Shown here one piece after another: positions 8,913-18,855 of a stretch of 64,000 nt of DNA. Made by a program: the position numbers and the translations under genes. The notes below the pieces were generated by a model. It was not told the DNA's origin, did not search any database, and worked only from the letters and a program-made list of their open reading frames with translations. The stretch comes from Fluctibacter corallii (GTDB lineage Bacteria > Pseudomonadota > Gammaproteobacteria > Enterobacterales > Alteromonadaceae), in the NCBI RefSeq assembly GCF_025751585.1, contig NZ_JAOWKX010000002.1:1-64000 (forward strand). The letters run 5' to 3'. The first letter of the stretch is position 1, and each line of letters starts with the position of its first letter.

Positions 8913-9320
8913 ATGTTTACACTTCATCCGCAGTTAGTACAAGACACCACAGAGGTGTGTGAACTACCTCTGTGTAAGGTTTTACTGTCTAATGACGCCA
9001 ATTATCCTTGGATAATATTGGTGCCCAAGCGAGAAAATGTATCTGAAATCATTGAGTTATCTGACTCAGATCAACAACAGCTTTGGGCAGAATCTGCACA
9101 TGTATCAAAGGTGTTGCAGCAGCTATTTGACGCAGACAAGTTAAACATAGCTGCGCTAGGGAATCTTGTGCCACAGTTACATGTGCATCATATTGTCAGA
9201 AGAAAGAATGATATTGCGTGGCCTAATCCCGTTTGGGGGTTTGCGCCCGCTAAGGCTTATGAACTCGATGAGAGAAACGCGCGACTGGCTGCACTAAAAC
9301 AAGCACTGCTTAAACAATAA
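8913..9320 (+). CDS. HIT (histidine triad) family protein
   Basis: A 135-residue protein of the HIT superfamily, small nucleotide hydrolases or transferases that act on AMP-linked substrates such as Ap4A. The triad region is QLHVHHIVRR (about residues 88-97), followed by WPNPVWG, which marks the subgroup seen in marine gammaproteobacteria. The N-terminal half carries the substrate-cradling strands (WIILVPKRENVSEI). It starts 6 bp after the astE stop and is probably in the same operon. The true substrate is unknown. Confidence 0.87.
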   Translation: MFTLHPQLVQDTTEVCELPLCKVLLSNDANYPWIILVPKRENVSEIIELSDSDQQQLWAESAHVSKVLQQLFDADKLNIAALGNLVPQLHVHHIVRRKNDIAWPNPVWGFAPAKAYELDERNARLAALKQALLKQ

Positions 9321-9329
9321 GGAATACCT

Positions 9330-9653
9330 ATGTTAGTGACAACAACAAATACAATTGAAGGAAAAAAGATCGAGCAATACTTCGGCGTGGTAGTCGGCGA
9401 GGCCGTAATGGGTGCTAACGTGTTTAAAGACATTTTTGCGTCTATTCGTGACATTGTTGGTGGTCGCTCTGGCTCTTATGAAGATGAGCTAACTAAAGCA
9501 CGCAAAATCGCGTTTACAGAGCTGACGGAAGAGGCGCGACAGCTCGGCGCGAATGCCGTGATTGGCGTAGATATAGACTACGAAGTCATAGGGCAGAATG
9601 GATCAATGCTTATGGTGAGTATCTGCGGCACCGCAGTACGGTTCTCTGAATAA
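9330..9653 (+). CDS. YbjQ/UPF0145 family protein
   Basis: A 107-residue protein matching the YbjQ (UPF0145, DUF74) family along its whole length: an opening [11 protein letters not shown] strand, [18 protein letters not shown], and the closing [14 protein letters not shown] plus VSICGTAV. Members form pentameric rings, and their biochemical role is not settled. AAGGA lies just upstream, and the gene starts 9 bp after the HIT gene, as the third member of the astE operon. Confidence 0.9.
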   Translation: MLVTTTNTIEGKKIEQYFGVVVGEAVMGANVFKDIFASIRDIVGGRSGSYEDELTKARKIAFTELTEEARQLGANAVIGVDIDYEVIGQNGSMLMVSICGTAVRFSE

Positions 9654-9703
9654 TTAGTACGTCCAGTCAAACAGCGCCTCTCGGGCGCGTTAGATTACAT
9701 TGA

Positions 9704-9743
9704 CCGCTTTCAGCAGTGAAACATCACAGAATACTGAAAGCGG
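9704..9743. terminator. Inverted repeat between convergent genes, probable terminator
   Basis: CCGCTTTCAG (9704-9713) pairs perfectly with CTGAAAGCGG (9734-9743) around a 20-nt loop. It sits between ybjQ (+) and the DUF2897 gene (-). A smaller hairpin GCGCC...GGCGC lies just before it (about 9674-9688). T-runs are poor. Confidence 0.5.
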
Positions 9744-9766
9744 CGTTTGTTAGCCTTACTTGTCGA

Positions 9767-9931
9767 TTATTCTGGCTTATCTAACTTTTCCGTTTCTGTC
9801 GGTTTCTTATTTGCTTCTGTTATTTTTGAGCCGAATTTGGTGTTGGCACTGCGTTTAATGAGCATGATATTGCTTACTATAATGCCCAATACTAATACTA
9901 TTATGCCGACAATCGCCCATGTACTCATCAT
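9767..9931 (-). CDS. Small membrane protein, DUF2897 family
   Basis: A 54-codon gene read on the minus strand: a start MMSTWAIVGIIVLVLGIIVS, then IMLIKRSANTKFG and a Lys/Glu-rich tail ending KLDKPE. One N-terminal membrane helix followed by a short charged cytoplasmic tail is the DUF2897 pattern, to my recollection. The ATG at 9931 overlaps the upstream peptidase stop codon (ATGA, 9928-9931); the next ATG at 9928 is equally possible. GGGAAGAG precedes it. It is the last gene of the yffB-dapE operon. Function unknown. Confidence 0.7.
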   Translation of the reverse strand: MMSTWAIVGIIVLVLGIIVSNIMLIKRSANTKFGSKITEANKKPTETEKLDKPE

Positions 9932-10610
9932 CTCTTCCCGTTTAATGTGTAGCGCTCAAATAGCGTAGGTAGTTCTTGTAATATTACTGATTTACCGAGT
10001 ATATCGCACGAAGACAATTGCTGCGCAAGTACATCAAGGTCTAGTGCTTTTTCAATCACTTTCGCTGTAGGTGCATGGCTGAGATGCCATGGCTCGGGGG
10101 CGACACCTCCATTGTATTTGTGGTAGGGGCGATAAAAGCCATACTCCCGCATATGGATGTTTAGCCATTGATTAAGTGGGTAGCATGGACCGCCAGCTTC
10201 ATATTCTTCGGGTACAAGTTGAAGCTGCACATTTGCTGCCTTACACCCTGCGGCATCGTAGACATCCACATCTGTGCCCCAATGATGTCGGCTACCGCCT
10301 GGTAGGGCGCTCCACGTCAGAATTGCGTGAAGCTTGTCGTGATCGCTGAGGTCGTCAGGATTGAGCTCATTGCCGTTGATATCGTATAAAGGAAGCTCAC
10401 CGCGCCACTTTTTGTTCCATATCATTAGCTGACGGTCGAAGCTTCGAAAACTGCTGGCCAATTGAAGGTCAATGCCTTGTGTGCGCGCACTGTTTTGCAT
10501 AGCGCGAAATGCCTCCACCACATCTGTATGCACGTGGTGACGTTCATCTAGCGCAGTAAGATGGCTCGTCGATACGCCCATCCAAAACAAGGAATGCGTT
10601 GACACAGCCA

Positions 10611-10611
<1 letters not shown>
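9928..10611 (-). CDS. M15 family D-alanyl-D-alanine carboxypeptidase (VanY-like)
   Basis: A 227-residue zinc peptidase of family M15 (VanY/LdcB type), acting on the D-Ala end of peptidoglycan peptides. The zinc-binding set is visible: SRHHWGTDVDVYD (about 108-120; His and Asp ligands) and EPWHLSH (about 174-180; catalytic Glu and third His ligand). There is no signal peptide or lipobox, so it may work on recycled muropeptides in the cytoplasm. It starts at the dapE stop codon (TAATG), indicating translational coupling; dapE makes diaminopimelate, the cross-linking residue of the same polymer. Confidence 0.86.
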
Positions 10612-12082
<1,471 letters not shown>

Positions 12083-12177
12083 AAATAAGTCTTTTATTTG
12101 ATACGCAATGGCCAGAAATATATCAATTAGGCAGGTCAAAAAAAAGTGACGTAGACAAAGAAATTAAAATGAATATA

Positions 12178-12228
12178 GGAGGAACACCGAATCCATAAGC
12201 CCAAAAAATATGAAAACCGGTGTCCTCC
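12178..12228. repeat. Inverted repeat upstream of yffB
   Basis: GGAGGAACACCG (12178-12189) pairs with CGGTGTCCTCC (12218-12228), 11 bp with one bulged A, around a 28-nt loop. There is no T-run, so a plain terminator is unlikely. It lies about 95 bp upstream of the yffB start and could act in its leader. Confidence 0.4.
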
Positions 12229-12407
12229 TCAAAATGACTTCCATGTCTAACGTGCAACGCACGAGGTTGGGAGATCAGTTTGGAGAGTACCTTATTTCAT
12301 ACCTAAGGTAAATAAATTATCCGAATTAAATGAAATTAATTTTCATTTGCCGTTAGCACGTTTTTTAGCGTGAGAAAAGAATGGGTTATGTGGAGTGCAG
12401 TGTGAAA

Positions 12408-12436
12408 AAAAGAGTGGCTAGAATAGCCACTCTTTT
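12408..12436. terminator. Bidirectional terminator after the TonB receptor gene
   Basis: AAAAGAGTGGCTA-GAA-TAGCCACTCTTTT is a perfect 13-bp stem with a 3-nt loop, with A- and T-runs on the two flanks. It ends the minus-strand receptor gene. Confidence 0.88.
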
Positions 12437-12461
12437 AACGTATAGCAATATATTTGTGAAT

Positions 12462-15116
12462 TTAAAATCGCTTTTTAACAGTGAGACCAAAAGTGACGGG
12501 TTCAGAGGCGTAAGCCATCAGCTTGCCTTCTTGAATCGGAACGTCAAAATCTGATCCATTAATGTAATCTTCATCTAGCACATTTCTGCCCCAAATAATG
12601 AGATCGGTGTCGTACTCTTCAAAATTAATGAAGAATCTGACGTTCATGAGTGTGTAGTCTTCCTGAAATTTGTAAGGGTCGTTGCTGCTATCTAAATACA
12701 TATCGCCTGTGTAACTATAATCAACTTGCAAATACGAATATATTCCATCTCCGAGTACAATGTCGCGTTTTACATTGATCATGGCGTAATGTTCAGGCTC
12801 ACTGCCTATTCTGTCTCCTGAGCGGTCACAATACGGATTCGGATCTGACGGATTCTCCTGACCAGGATCCTGAATACCAGTATGCCAGGTATAGGCTACC
12901 CAACAATTTCCACGCTCAAAGCTATCAAACTCAGCTTTGGTGTATGCGTAAGCAAAGTTGATTTGCCAGTTATCGGCAGGTAGCCATGTGATTTCTATTT
13001 CCGTACCATAGGTTTCAATATCGCCAGCATTTTGCAAATTAAAACCATTCCCCGTGTAGGTGTTTGCCTGAAAATCCTCAATGGTTGTGTAATGTAGTGC
13101 TGCGTTAATTCGGAAATCATAATCGTTGATATCGCGTTTTAACCCGAGTTCAAAGGCGTGGGATTTTTCAGCGTCAAAGACAGGATTGAGTTGTCTTGGA
13201 TCGTCAGCGGGCAACGATGATATGAAGGCGAGCCTGTCTGTGTTGGTGCCACCAGATTTGTATCCTGTGCTGTAAGATGCGTAGTACAAGCTGTCGTTGC
13301 TTGGTTGGTAGCTAAGCTTCAACGTTCCCGTAATTTGGTCATCTTCCAACGTAGGAGGAAGAATATCCGGCCTTGGAGACGTAGTTGAACCAATGAAAGG
13401 AAACCCCCAACCTGTGCGTTGCAGCGGCGCGATGGCTGCCAAATCTGCTGCTGATGGCGACTGGCCTGAATTCAAGGCAGCGCCAATATTGCCTAACGCC
13501 GTCCCTGCTTCGCTGAAGTTAGCGTAATCAATTTGATTACCGTTTGGATCGAGCTCCTCGAACGTAGTTTTTAAATCTTTTTCTTCATCGGTATAACGCA
13601 AGCCTGCCGTCACGGTGAGCGAAGGCGACACGCGATAATCTATTTGACCAAAAAGGGCATAACTTTGGTGTTCCTGTTGGGCTAGGTGAGGAAAGCGAAA
13701 GTCGGCACTGGCTCCTTGCGCCAGTGGCGCGATGGTACCGCCAGAAAGCTCGCTGAGTTGATTGAGACCATTTAACACTGGCGCTAGCGGTGATGCGAGC
13801 AATTGCGGCAGTATCGCCACATCGAAGAATGTACCAAACTGTGATTGGGTATCTATGATGTAGCGAAGATCGATATCTTGCTCAAAGTAATATAACCCCA
13901 CAATGGCGTTCATATTTTCTGATGTGTAGTCTACTCTCAGCTCTTGGGAAAATGAAGATTGCTCTGCATCATTCGTTGTATAGAATAAGTCTGCGTCGCT
14001 GAAATCGGTATCAATAATATCAATCGAATCAAATGCGCGGTAAGCGGAGACAGATACGAGCGTTAACTCTTCGTTCAGTTGCCAGTTCAGTTCAGCTGAA
14101 ATACCTTCATCGTCCATTTTTGAAATGGGTAATCTGGAGACTGCTGTCACTCTGGCTGTTAGTGAACGCTCATCAAATAAGGTGGCGCCAAATAACGGAC
14201 CGGAAAGCAACAAATCGGTACCGGGCATTCCTTCAGGGTTGATTTTGGCGTTGCTAAGTTGGGTTAAGGCTGCACAACAAATTTCGTCGATTTTCCCTTT
14301 ATCAGCAATAATTCTTAAGGAAATATCATCTGATGGCGTATATAGCGCTTGAATGCGCGCGCCCCAACGATTGCGATCGTTCATGACATTGTCGCCTAAA
14401 TACACATCATCAACGATGCCATCGCGTTCACTATTAAATCCCGTTACCCGAAACGCGAGCACATCTTCAATCGCAGAGAATGACTTGGCGGCCGCTATGT
14501 TTAAAAGTCCGTAGTTGCCAATAGTGGCTTCAATAAACCCATCGTTGTCATGAGTGGGTGCTTGTGAGCGAACGAGCACAGCACCTGAAGCGGTATTTTT
14601 CCCGAACAATGTACCCTGCGGACCTCTAAGGACTTCTACCGCAGCGATATCGACAAGGTTATTAATCAGTGAATTCTGTCTGGGACGATAAACACCATCC
14701 ACGTACAAACCAACCGAAGACTCCAGCCCGAAGTTTTGTGATGATGTACCAATTCCTCGAATAGAAAAACTCGAATTAGTGGCACTTTGGCTTTGAAATG
14801 CGCCTAAAGCAGGTACATTCACACGTAAATCGTACACGTCTTTAACTACTGATTCCGCCATTTCGTCACCTGTAAAAGCCGTAACGGCAACAGGGACTTC
14901 TTGCAAATTCTGCACGCGTTTTTGCGCTGTTACGGTAATGGTCTCTAAGCCAGCGTTTTTATTGGGCGTGTTTCCATCAACTACAGAAGAGGGCGGCTCG
15001 CCTGAAGATTGTGACAGAGCAGGATAGGCCGTTACTCCTAGTGCTATTGCAACCGCAATACTAATAGGGCGCGCCAAACTAGGCGTATTTAACCGCGAAA
15101 AAGGAAGCGTATTCAT
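12462..15116 (-). CDS. TonB-dependent outer-membrane receptor
   Basis: An 884-residue receptor that would import a scarce substrate across the outer membrane using TonB energy. A signal peptide runs to about residue 36 (ALGVTAYPALSQS), followed by a TonB box (ETITVTAQ near 59), the plug domain (VPVAVTAFTGDEM to about 180, with SIRGIG and EVLRGPQGTLFGKNTASGA), and a 22-strand barrel ending in a terminal Phe (TVKKRF). The LRGPQGTLFGKNT form resembles the large Sphingomonas/Alteromonas receptor group with many organic substrates rather than classical siderophore receptors. No transporter or regulator adjoins it, so the substrate is open. Confidence 0.93.
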   Translation of the reverse strand: MNTLPFSRLNTPSLARPISIAVAIALGVTAYPALSQSSGEPPSSVVDGNTPNKNAGLETITVTAQKRVQNLQEVPVAVTAFTGDEMAESVVKDVYDLRVNVPALGAFQSQSATNSSFSIRGIGTSSQNFGLESSVGLYVDGVYRPRQNSLINNLVDIAAVEVLRGPQGTLFGKNTASGAVLVRSQAPTHDNDGFIEATIGNYGLLNIAAAKSFSAIEDVLAFRVTGFNSERDGIVDDVYLGDNVMNDRNRWGARIQALYTPSDDISLRIIADKGKIDEICCAALTQLSNAKINPEGMPGTDLLLSGPLFGATLFDERSLTARVTAVSRLPISKMDDEGISAELNWQLNEELTLVSVSAYRAFDSIDIIDTDFSDADLFYTTNDAEQSSFSQELRVDYTSENMNAIVGLYYFEQDIDLRYIIDTQSQFGTFFDVAILPQLLASPLAPVLNGLNQLSELSGGTIAPLAQGASADFRFPHLAQQEHQSYALFGQIDYRVSPSLTVTAGLRYTDEEKDLKTTFEELDPNGNQIDYANFSEAGTALGNIGAALNSGQSPSAADLAAIAPLQRTGWGFPFIGSTTSPRPDILPPTLEDDQITGTLKLSYQPSNDSLYYASYSTGYKSGGTNTDRLAFISSLPADDPRQLNPVFDAEKSHAFELGLKRDINDYDFRINAALHYTTIEDFQANTYTGNGFNLQNAGDIETYGTEIEITWLPADNWQINFAYAYTKAEFDSFERGNCWVAYTWHTGIQDPGQENPSDPNPYCDRSGDRIGSEPEHYAMINVKRDIVLGDGIYSYLQVDYSYTGDMYLDSSNDPYKFQEDYTLMNVRFFINFEEYDTDLIIWGRNVLDEDYINGSDFDVPIQEGKLMAYASEPVTFGLTVKKRF

Positions 15117-15210
15117 AGGGTGTTCTCAACAACATACAAGTGTTATTTTTACGCCTTTGGTAGCGTGTGCTCATCCTATCCGTTGGTTTTCTAATTGTTC
15201 TCATATTTCA

Positions 15211-15224
15211 CCGACAAATGTCGG
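15211..15224. promoter_or_regulatory. Palindrome in the divergent spacer, candidate operator
   Basis: CCGACA-AA-TGTCGG lies in the 409-bp spacer (15117-15525) between the minus-strand receptor gene and the plus-strand acyl-CoA dehydrogenase gene, about 95 bp upstream of the receptor start codon. Apart from AT-rich sequence and a GGGGAGAGG ribosome site before the dehydrogenase, I see nothing else in this spacer. Confidence 0.35.
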
Positions 15225-15525
15225 CTCTAGCTATGTATGGCAAAGCACAAGCTTATAAAAGCAAACTCTACTGCTCTTTTTACGCTATATGCGGGTAATC
15301 TGTAAAGTAAACAATAGTTTAATACCCTGACGTCAGAATTGTACTGTTCCTCAGGCTATGACTCGCTTTAATCCATGAATGTAAGCTCTAGCTAACACAT
15401 GATTTTCTATTTTTAATCTAAATATTTAAGCATCAATAATATTAATTAAACTTATGAAGCAAGAATGCATACTATTTCACTTTGTTTATTAACATTATGG
15501 TTACAAATCGGCGGGGAGAGGCATT

Positions 15526-16740
15526 ATGGATTTTGAGTATAGCGATATCACTAATCAATGGATGGAAAAACTAAGTGCATTTATGGACACCCACGTCTAT
15601 CCCATTGAGAAAGACTACATTCAAACGGTGGCCCAACAAACACAACGCTGGCAAACACCTGATATGATGCAAGACCTCAAACAAAAAGCCAAAGATGCTG
15701 GGCTGTGGAATTTATTTCTGCCAAAGGAATACTTGCCCCATGGTGCGGGTTTAACCAATCTTGAATATGCACCGCTGTGCGAAATGATGGGCAGGATTCA
15801 CTGGTGTGCCGAAATATTCAATTGTAGCGCGCCAGACACGGGCAACATGGAAGTGCTGGCGAAATATGGATCAGACGAACAAAAGGCATCTTGGTTGCTA
15901 CCATTATTAAACGGTGATATTCGTTCTGCGTTTGCCATGACCGAGCCCGATGTCGCTTCGTCTGACGCCACAAATATTCAGACTCAAATCCGCCGAGAGG
16001 GAAATCAATATGTCATAAACGGACGAAAATGGTACACCAGCGGGGCGATGAACCGCGACTGCAACGTTTTGATTGTGATGGGAAAAACCGATTCCGATGC
16101 TGAAAGACATCGCCAGCAATCGCAAATCATTGTACCGATGGAAACCCAAGGCGTAACGGTGGTAAGGCCGATGTCTGCAATGGGATATTTTGATGAACCT
16201 GTCGGACACGCCGAGGTGGTATTTGATGATGTGCGTGTACCGGCAGAAAATATATTAGTGGGAGAAGGCGAGGGGTTTGCGATCGCACAAGGTCGTTTGG
16301 GGCCAGGGCGTATACATCATTGCATGCGTTTAATCGGCTGCGCCCAAAGAGCACTAGACTTAACCCTCGCTCGCGTAGAGAAACGAACAACCTTCGGACA
16401 ACCACTGTCAAAACATCAGTCTGTAAGAGAGTCGATAGCCTCGATGTATTGTAAAATTGAACAAGCCCGTTTACTTACGTTAAAAGCCGCTGATCAAATG
16501 GACAGATACGGTAACAAGGTGGCCAAAAACATTATTGCCGCAATAAAAATCGTTGCACCGAAAATGGCCTGTGAAGTTGTTGATGAGGCAATCCAAATTC
16601 ATGGGGCAATGGGAACCAGTCAGGACACGTGTTTATCAGCGGCCTACGCGTATGCACGCACTGTCAGGTTGGCAGACGGGCCTGACCAAGTGCACATGAT
16701 GCAACTGGCGCGTAATTTGGTAGCAGAAGCCAATGACTAA
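15526..16740 (+). CDS. Acyl-CoA dehydrogenase (ACAD10/11-like)
   Basis: A 404-residue FAD enzyme that introduces a 2,3 double bond in acyl-CoA. The N-terminal helical domain is followed by FAMTEPDVASSDATNIQT (about 133-150, FAD/substrate contact), the middle beta domain with GRKWYTSGA, and the C-terminal helical domain with RTTFGQPL and IQIHGAMGTSQD. The size and the adjacent phosphotransferase-like gene resemble the two halves of eukaryotic ACAD10/ACAD11, which act on 4-hydroxy or unusual acyl-CoAs. GGGGAGAGG gives a strong ribosome site. The next gene overlaps by 8 bp. Confidence 0.93.
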   Translation: MDFEYSDITNQWMEKLSAFMDTHVYPIEKDYIQTVAQQTQRWQTPDMMQDLKQKAKDAGLWNLFLPKEYLPHGAGLTNLEYAPLCEMMGRIHWCAEIFNCSAPDTGNMEVLAKYGSDEQKASWLLPLLNGDIRSAFAMTEPDVASSDATNIQTQIRREGNQYVINGRKWYTSGAMNRDCNVLIVMGKTDSDAERHRQQSQIIVPMETQGVTVVRPMSAMGYFDEPVGHAEVVFDDVRVPAENILVGEGEGFAIAQGRLGPGRIHHCMRLIGCAQRALDLTLARVEKRTTFGQPLSKHQSVRESIASMYCKIEQARLLTLKAADQMDRYGNKVAKNIIAAIKIVAPKMACEVVDEAIQIHGAMGTSQDTCLSAAYAYARTVRLADGPDQVHMMQLARNLVAEAND

Positions 16741-17794
16741 CACGAGTTATCCGCCATCTTCTTCATCTGAGATAAACGTGAATGTGCTTGCCGATTATTT
16801 ATTTGCCCACTTAGATTTAACGCACACTCAGCGAGACTCTATGGCGCTTGAAAAGTTTAGTGGCGGACAGTCAAATCCTACCTATTTGCTGAATGCTAAA
16901 GACAAGCGCTTTGTTCTCAGGCGTCAACCTTTCGGTAAGCTGCTCAAGTCTGCCCATGCGGTAGATCGTGAATTCCGTGTGTTAAGTGCCCTCGCTGAAA
17001 CGAATGTGCCTGTGCCAAAAACGTATCATTTGTGCGAAGACCCGAGCGTGATTGGCAGCATGTTTTATATCATGGAGTTTATTCCGGGCCGCATTCTCTG
17101 GGATAGCGCATTGCCAGATGTGAAGCGCCCAGAAACGCGTCGCAGTATGTATCAAGAGATGGTTAACGTCATGGCGGCTTTACATGACGTAGACTTTAAG
17201 CAAGTGGGCCTTGAGGATTATGGTCGACCGGGCAATTATTTTGAACGTCAGGTCAGTCGATGGACCAAGCAATATCGGCAATCGGAGTTAACGCGAATTA
17301 ACGACATGGAAACGCTTATTTCATGGCTTGAGGTAAACTTACCAGCCGATGATGGAGCATTGTCAATTGTGCACGGAGATTATCGTTTGGATAATGTTAT
17401 TTTCGCGCCAGATTCTCCGCAAATTTTAGCGGTTGTAGACTGGGAATTGTCTACACTTGGACACCCACTTGCCGATTTAGCGTATCAATGCATGCAATTG
17501 CGCTTGCCCGCAAATGTTGGGCATGCGCCGGGATTGGGTGGCGTTAACCGAGCTGCACTCGGTATACCATCTGAATCAGAATATCTAGGTTGGTATTGCG
17601 AAAATCGGGGAATATCTCATATTGATAACTGGCATTTTTATCTTGCTTTTAGTTTTTTTCGTTTAGCAGCGATTGCACAAGGTGTTGCTAAACGTGCAGA
17701 GGCTGGAAATGCATCAAATACGAAAGCTAAGGAAGTCGGCGCACTGGTAGCACCGCTTGCCGCTATGGCAGTTAACCTAATTAATCAGGCATAA
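16733..17794 (+). CDS. APH-like phosphotransferase (ACAD10/11 kinase-type)
   Basis: A 353-residue protein of the aminoglycoside phosphotransferase/choline kinase fold. It shows the nucleotide loop FSGGQSNPTY (about 43-52), the ion-pair Lys region with FVLRRQPFG, the catalytic loop VHGDYRLDNVIF (about 214-225) and the Mg-binding VVDWELSTLGHPLADLA (about 233-249). In ACAD10/11 this domain is fused to an acyl-CoA dehydrogenase and phosphorylates 4-hydroxyacyl-CoA. Here the two are separate genes overlapping by 8 bp, which supports the same joint role. Antibiotic resistance is unlikely in this context. Confidence 0.88.
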   Translation: MTNTSYPPSSSSEINVNVLADYLFAHLDLTHTQRDSMALEKFSGGQSNPTYLLNAKDKRFVLRRQPFGKLLKSAHAVDREFRVLSALAETNVPVPKTYHLCEDPSVIGSMFYIMEFIPGRILWDSALPDVKRPETRRSMYQEMVNVMAALHDVDFKQVGLEDYGRPGNYFERQVSRWTKQYRQSELTRINDMETLISWLEVNLPADDGALSIVHGDYRLDNVIFAPDSPQILAVVDWELSTLGHPLADLAYQCMQLRLPANVGHAPGLGGVNRAALGIPSESEYLGWYCENRGISHIDNWHFYLAFSFFRLAAIAQGVAKRAEAGNASNTKAKEVGALVAPLAAMAVNLINQA

Positions 17795-17808
17795 AAGGAT
17801 AATATGGA

Positions 17809-18783
17809 ATGAAAGCAATTGTTTGCCATGAATTTGCTCCTGTAGAACAGCTTTCTTATGAAGAGATAGCTGTTCCTGAATCTAAACCCGGACATGTGAT
17901 CATTCATGTTGAAGCCTGCGGAGTCAACTATCCCGACGGCTTGCTGGTTGAAGGACTCTATCAAATGAAACCTGATACTCCCTTCGTACCTGGAAGTGAA
18001 GTGTGCGGTGTGATTTCATCAGTAGGGGAGGGCGTAACGCACCTTAAAGAAGGAATGCGGGTTATTGCATTAACCATGTTAGGCGGTTACGCCGAGCAGG
18101 TCAGCGTTCCAGCAACCCATGTATTGCCAGTTCCTGATGCGATTGCATCGGAAGAAGCCGCTGCCCTAGTCACTGCGCATGCTACCGCTCACCATGCGTT
18201 GTTACAAAGAGGGAATATTCAGCCTGGAGAAACCCTTTTGGTCACTGGCGCGGCTGGGGGCACAGGGTTAGCGGCAGTACAAATCGGCAAAGCCCTTGGC
18301 GCGAATGTGATTGCAGTATGCTCTACCGATGAAAAGCTGGCATTAGCAAAGGCTAACGGTGCTGATGTGTTAATCAATTACAGTAAAGTCGATTTAAAAG
18401 AGGCAATAAAAGAAGCGACAGATGGGAAAGGGGTTGATGTTGTTTATGAGTGCGTTGGAGGAGATACTTTTCACGCTTGCTCAAGAAGTATGGCGTGGAA
18501 TGGCCGACTGCTAGTAATCGGGTTCGCTGGTGGCGAGATCCCCAAATTCCCAGTTAATCTTGCACTAGTGAAAGGGTATTCGGTAGTCGGCGTGTTTTGG
18601 GGGGCGTTTACTCAACACCAACCTGAGGACTTTGCCAAGAACATGAAACAGTTGATGCAGTGGTACATAGAAGGCAAAGTGAAAGTGGTGGTAGACGAAG
18701 CGCTGCCTTTGTCAGACGCTATAAACGCGTTAAAAAAGGTTATGGGACGCGAAGTTAAAGGAAAGATGGTACTAAAGCCTTGA
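17809..18783 (+). CDS. Zinc-free NADPH:quinone oxidoreductase-type MDR protein
   Basis: A 324-residue medium-chain reductase of the quinone oxidoreductase group. It has the GroES-like N-terminal half (HVEACGVNYPDGLLVEG, VPGSEVCGVI) and the nucleotide-binding motif VTGAAGGTGLAAVQIGKALGA as two adjoining parts near 148-168. The zinc-ligand cysteines of alcohol dehydrogenases are missing. It follows the kinase gene by 14 bp and is probably co-transcribed; a reductive step on an enoyl or quinone substrate is plausible but not shown. Confidence 0.9.
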   Translation: MKAIVCHEFAPVEQLSYEEIAVPESKPGHVIIHVEACGVNYPDGLLVEGLYQMKPDTPFVPGSEVCGVISSVGEGVTHLKEGMRVIALTMLGGYAEQVSVPATHVLPVPDAIASEEAAALVTAHATAHHALLQRGNIQPGETLLVTGAAGGTGLAAVQIGKALGANVIAVCSTDEKLALAKANGADVLINYSKVDLKEAIKEATDGKGVDVVYECVGGDTFHACSRSMAWNGRLLVIGFAGGEIPKFPVNLALVKGYSVVGVFWGAFTQHQPEDFAKNMKQLMQWYIEGKVKVVVDEALPLSDAINALKKVMGREVKGKMVLKP

Positions 18784-18790
18784 ACCGAGG

Positions 18791-18814
18791 TTGAACAGTT
18801 ATTAGACTGTTCAA
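18791..18814 (+). terminator. Hairpin after the MDR gene
   Basis: TTGAACAGT-TATTAG-ACTGTTCAA is a perfect 9-bp stem, 8 bp after the stop codon. The T-run behind it is short (GGTTTAAAA). Confidence 0.6.
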
Positions 18815-18855
18815 CTGGTTTAAAAAATATTCCCACCCAGGGAAGGCGAAAAGCA

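Noticed and set aside
16733..17794. Aminoglycoside resistance gene
   Set aside because: APH fold only; overlap with an acyl-CoA dehydrogenase gene points to the ACAD10/11-type kinase.
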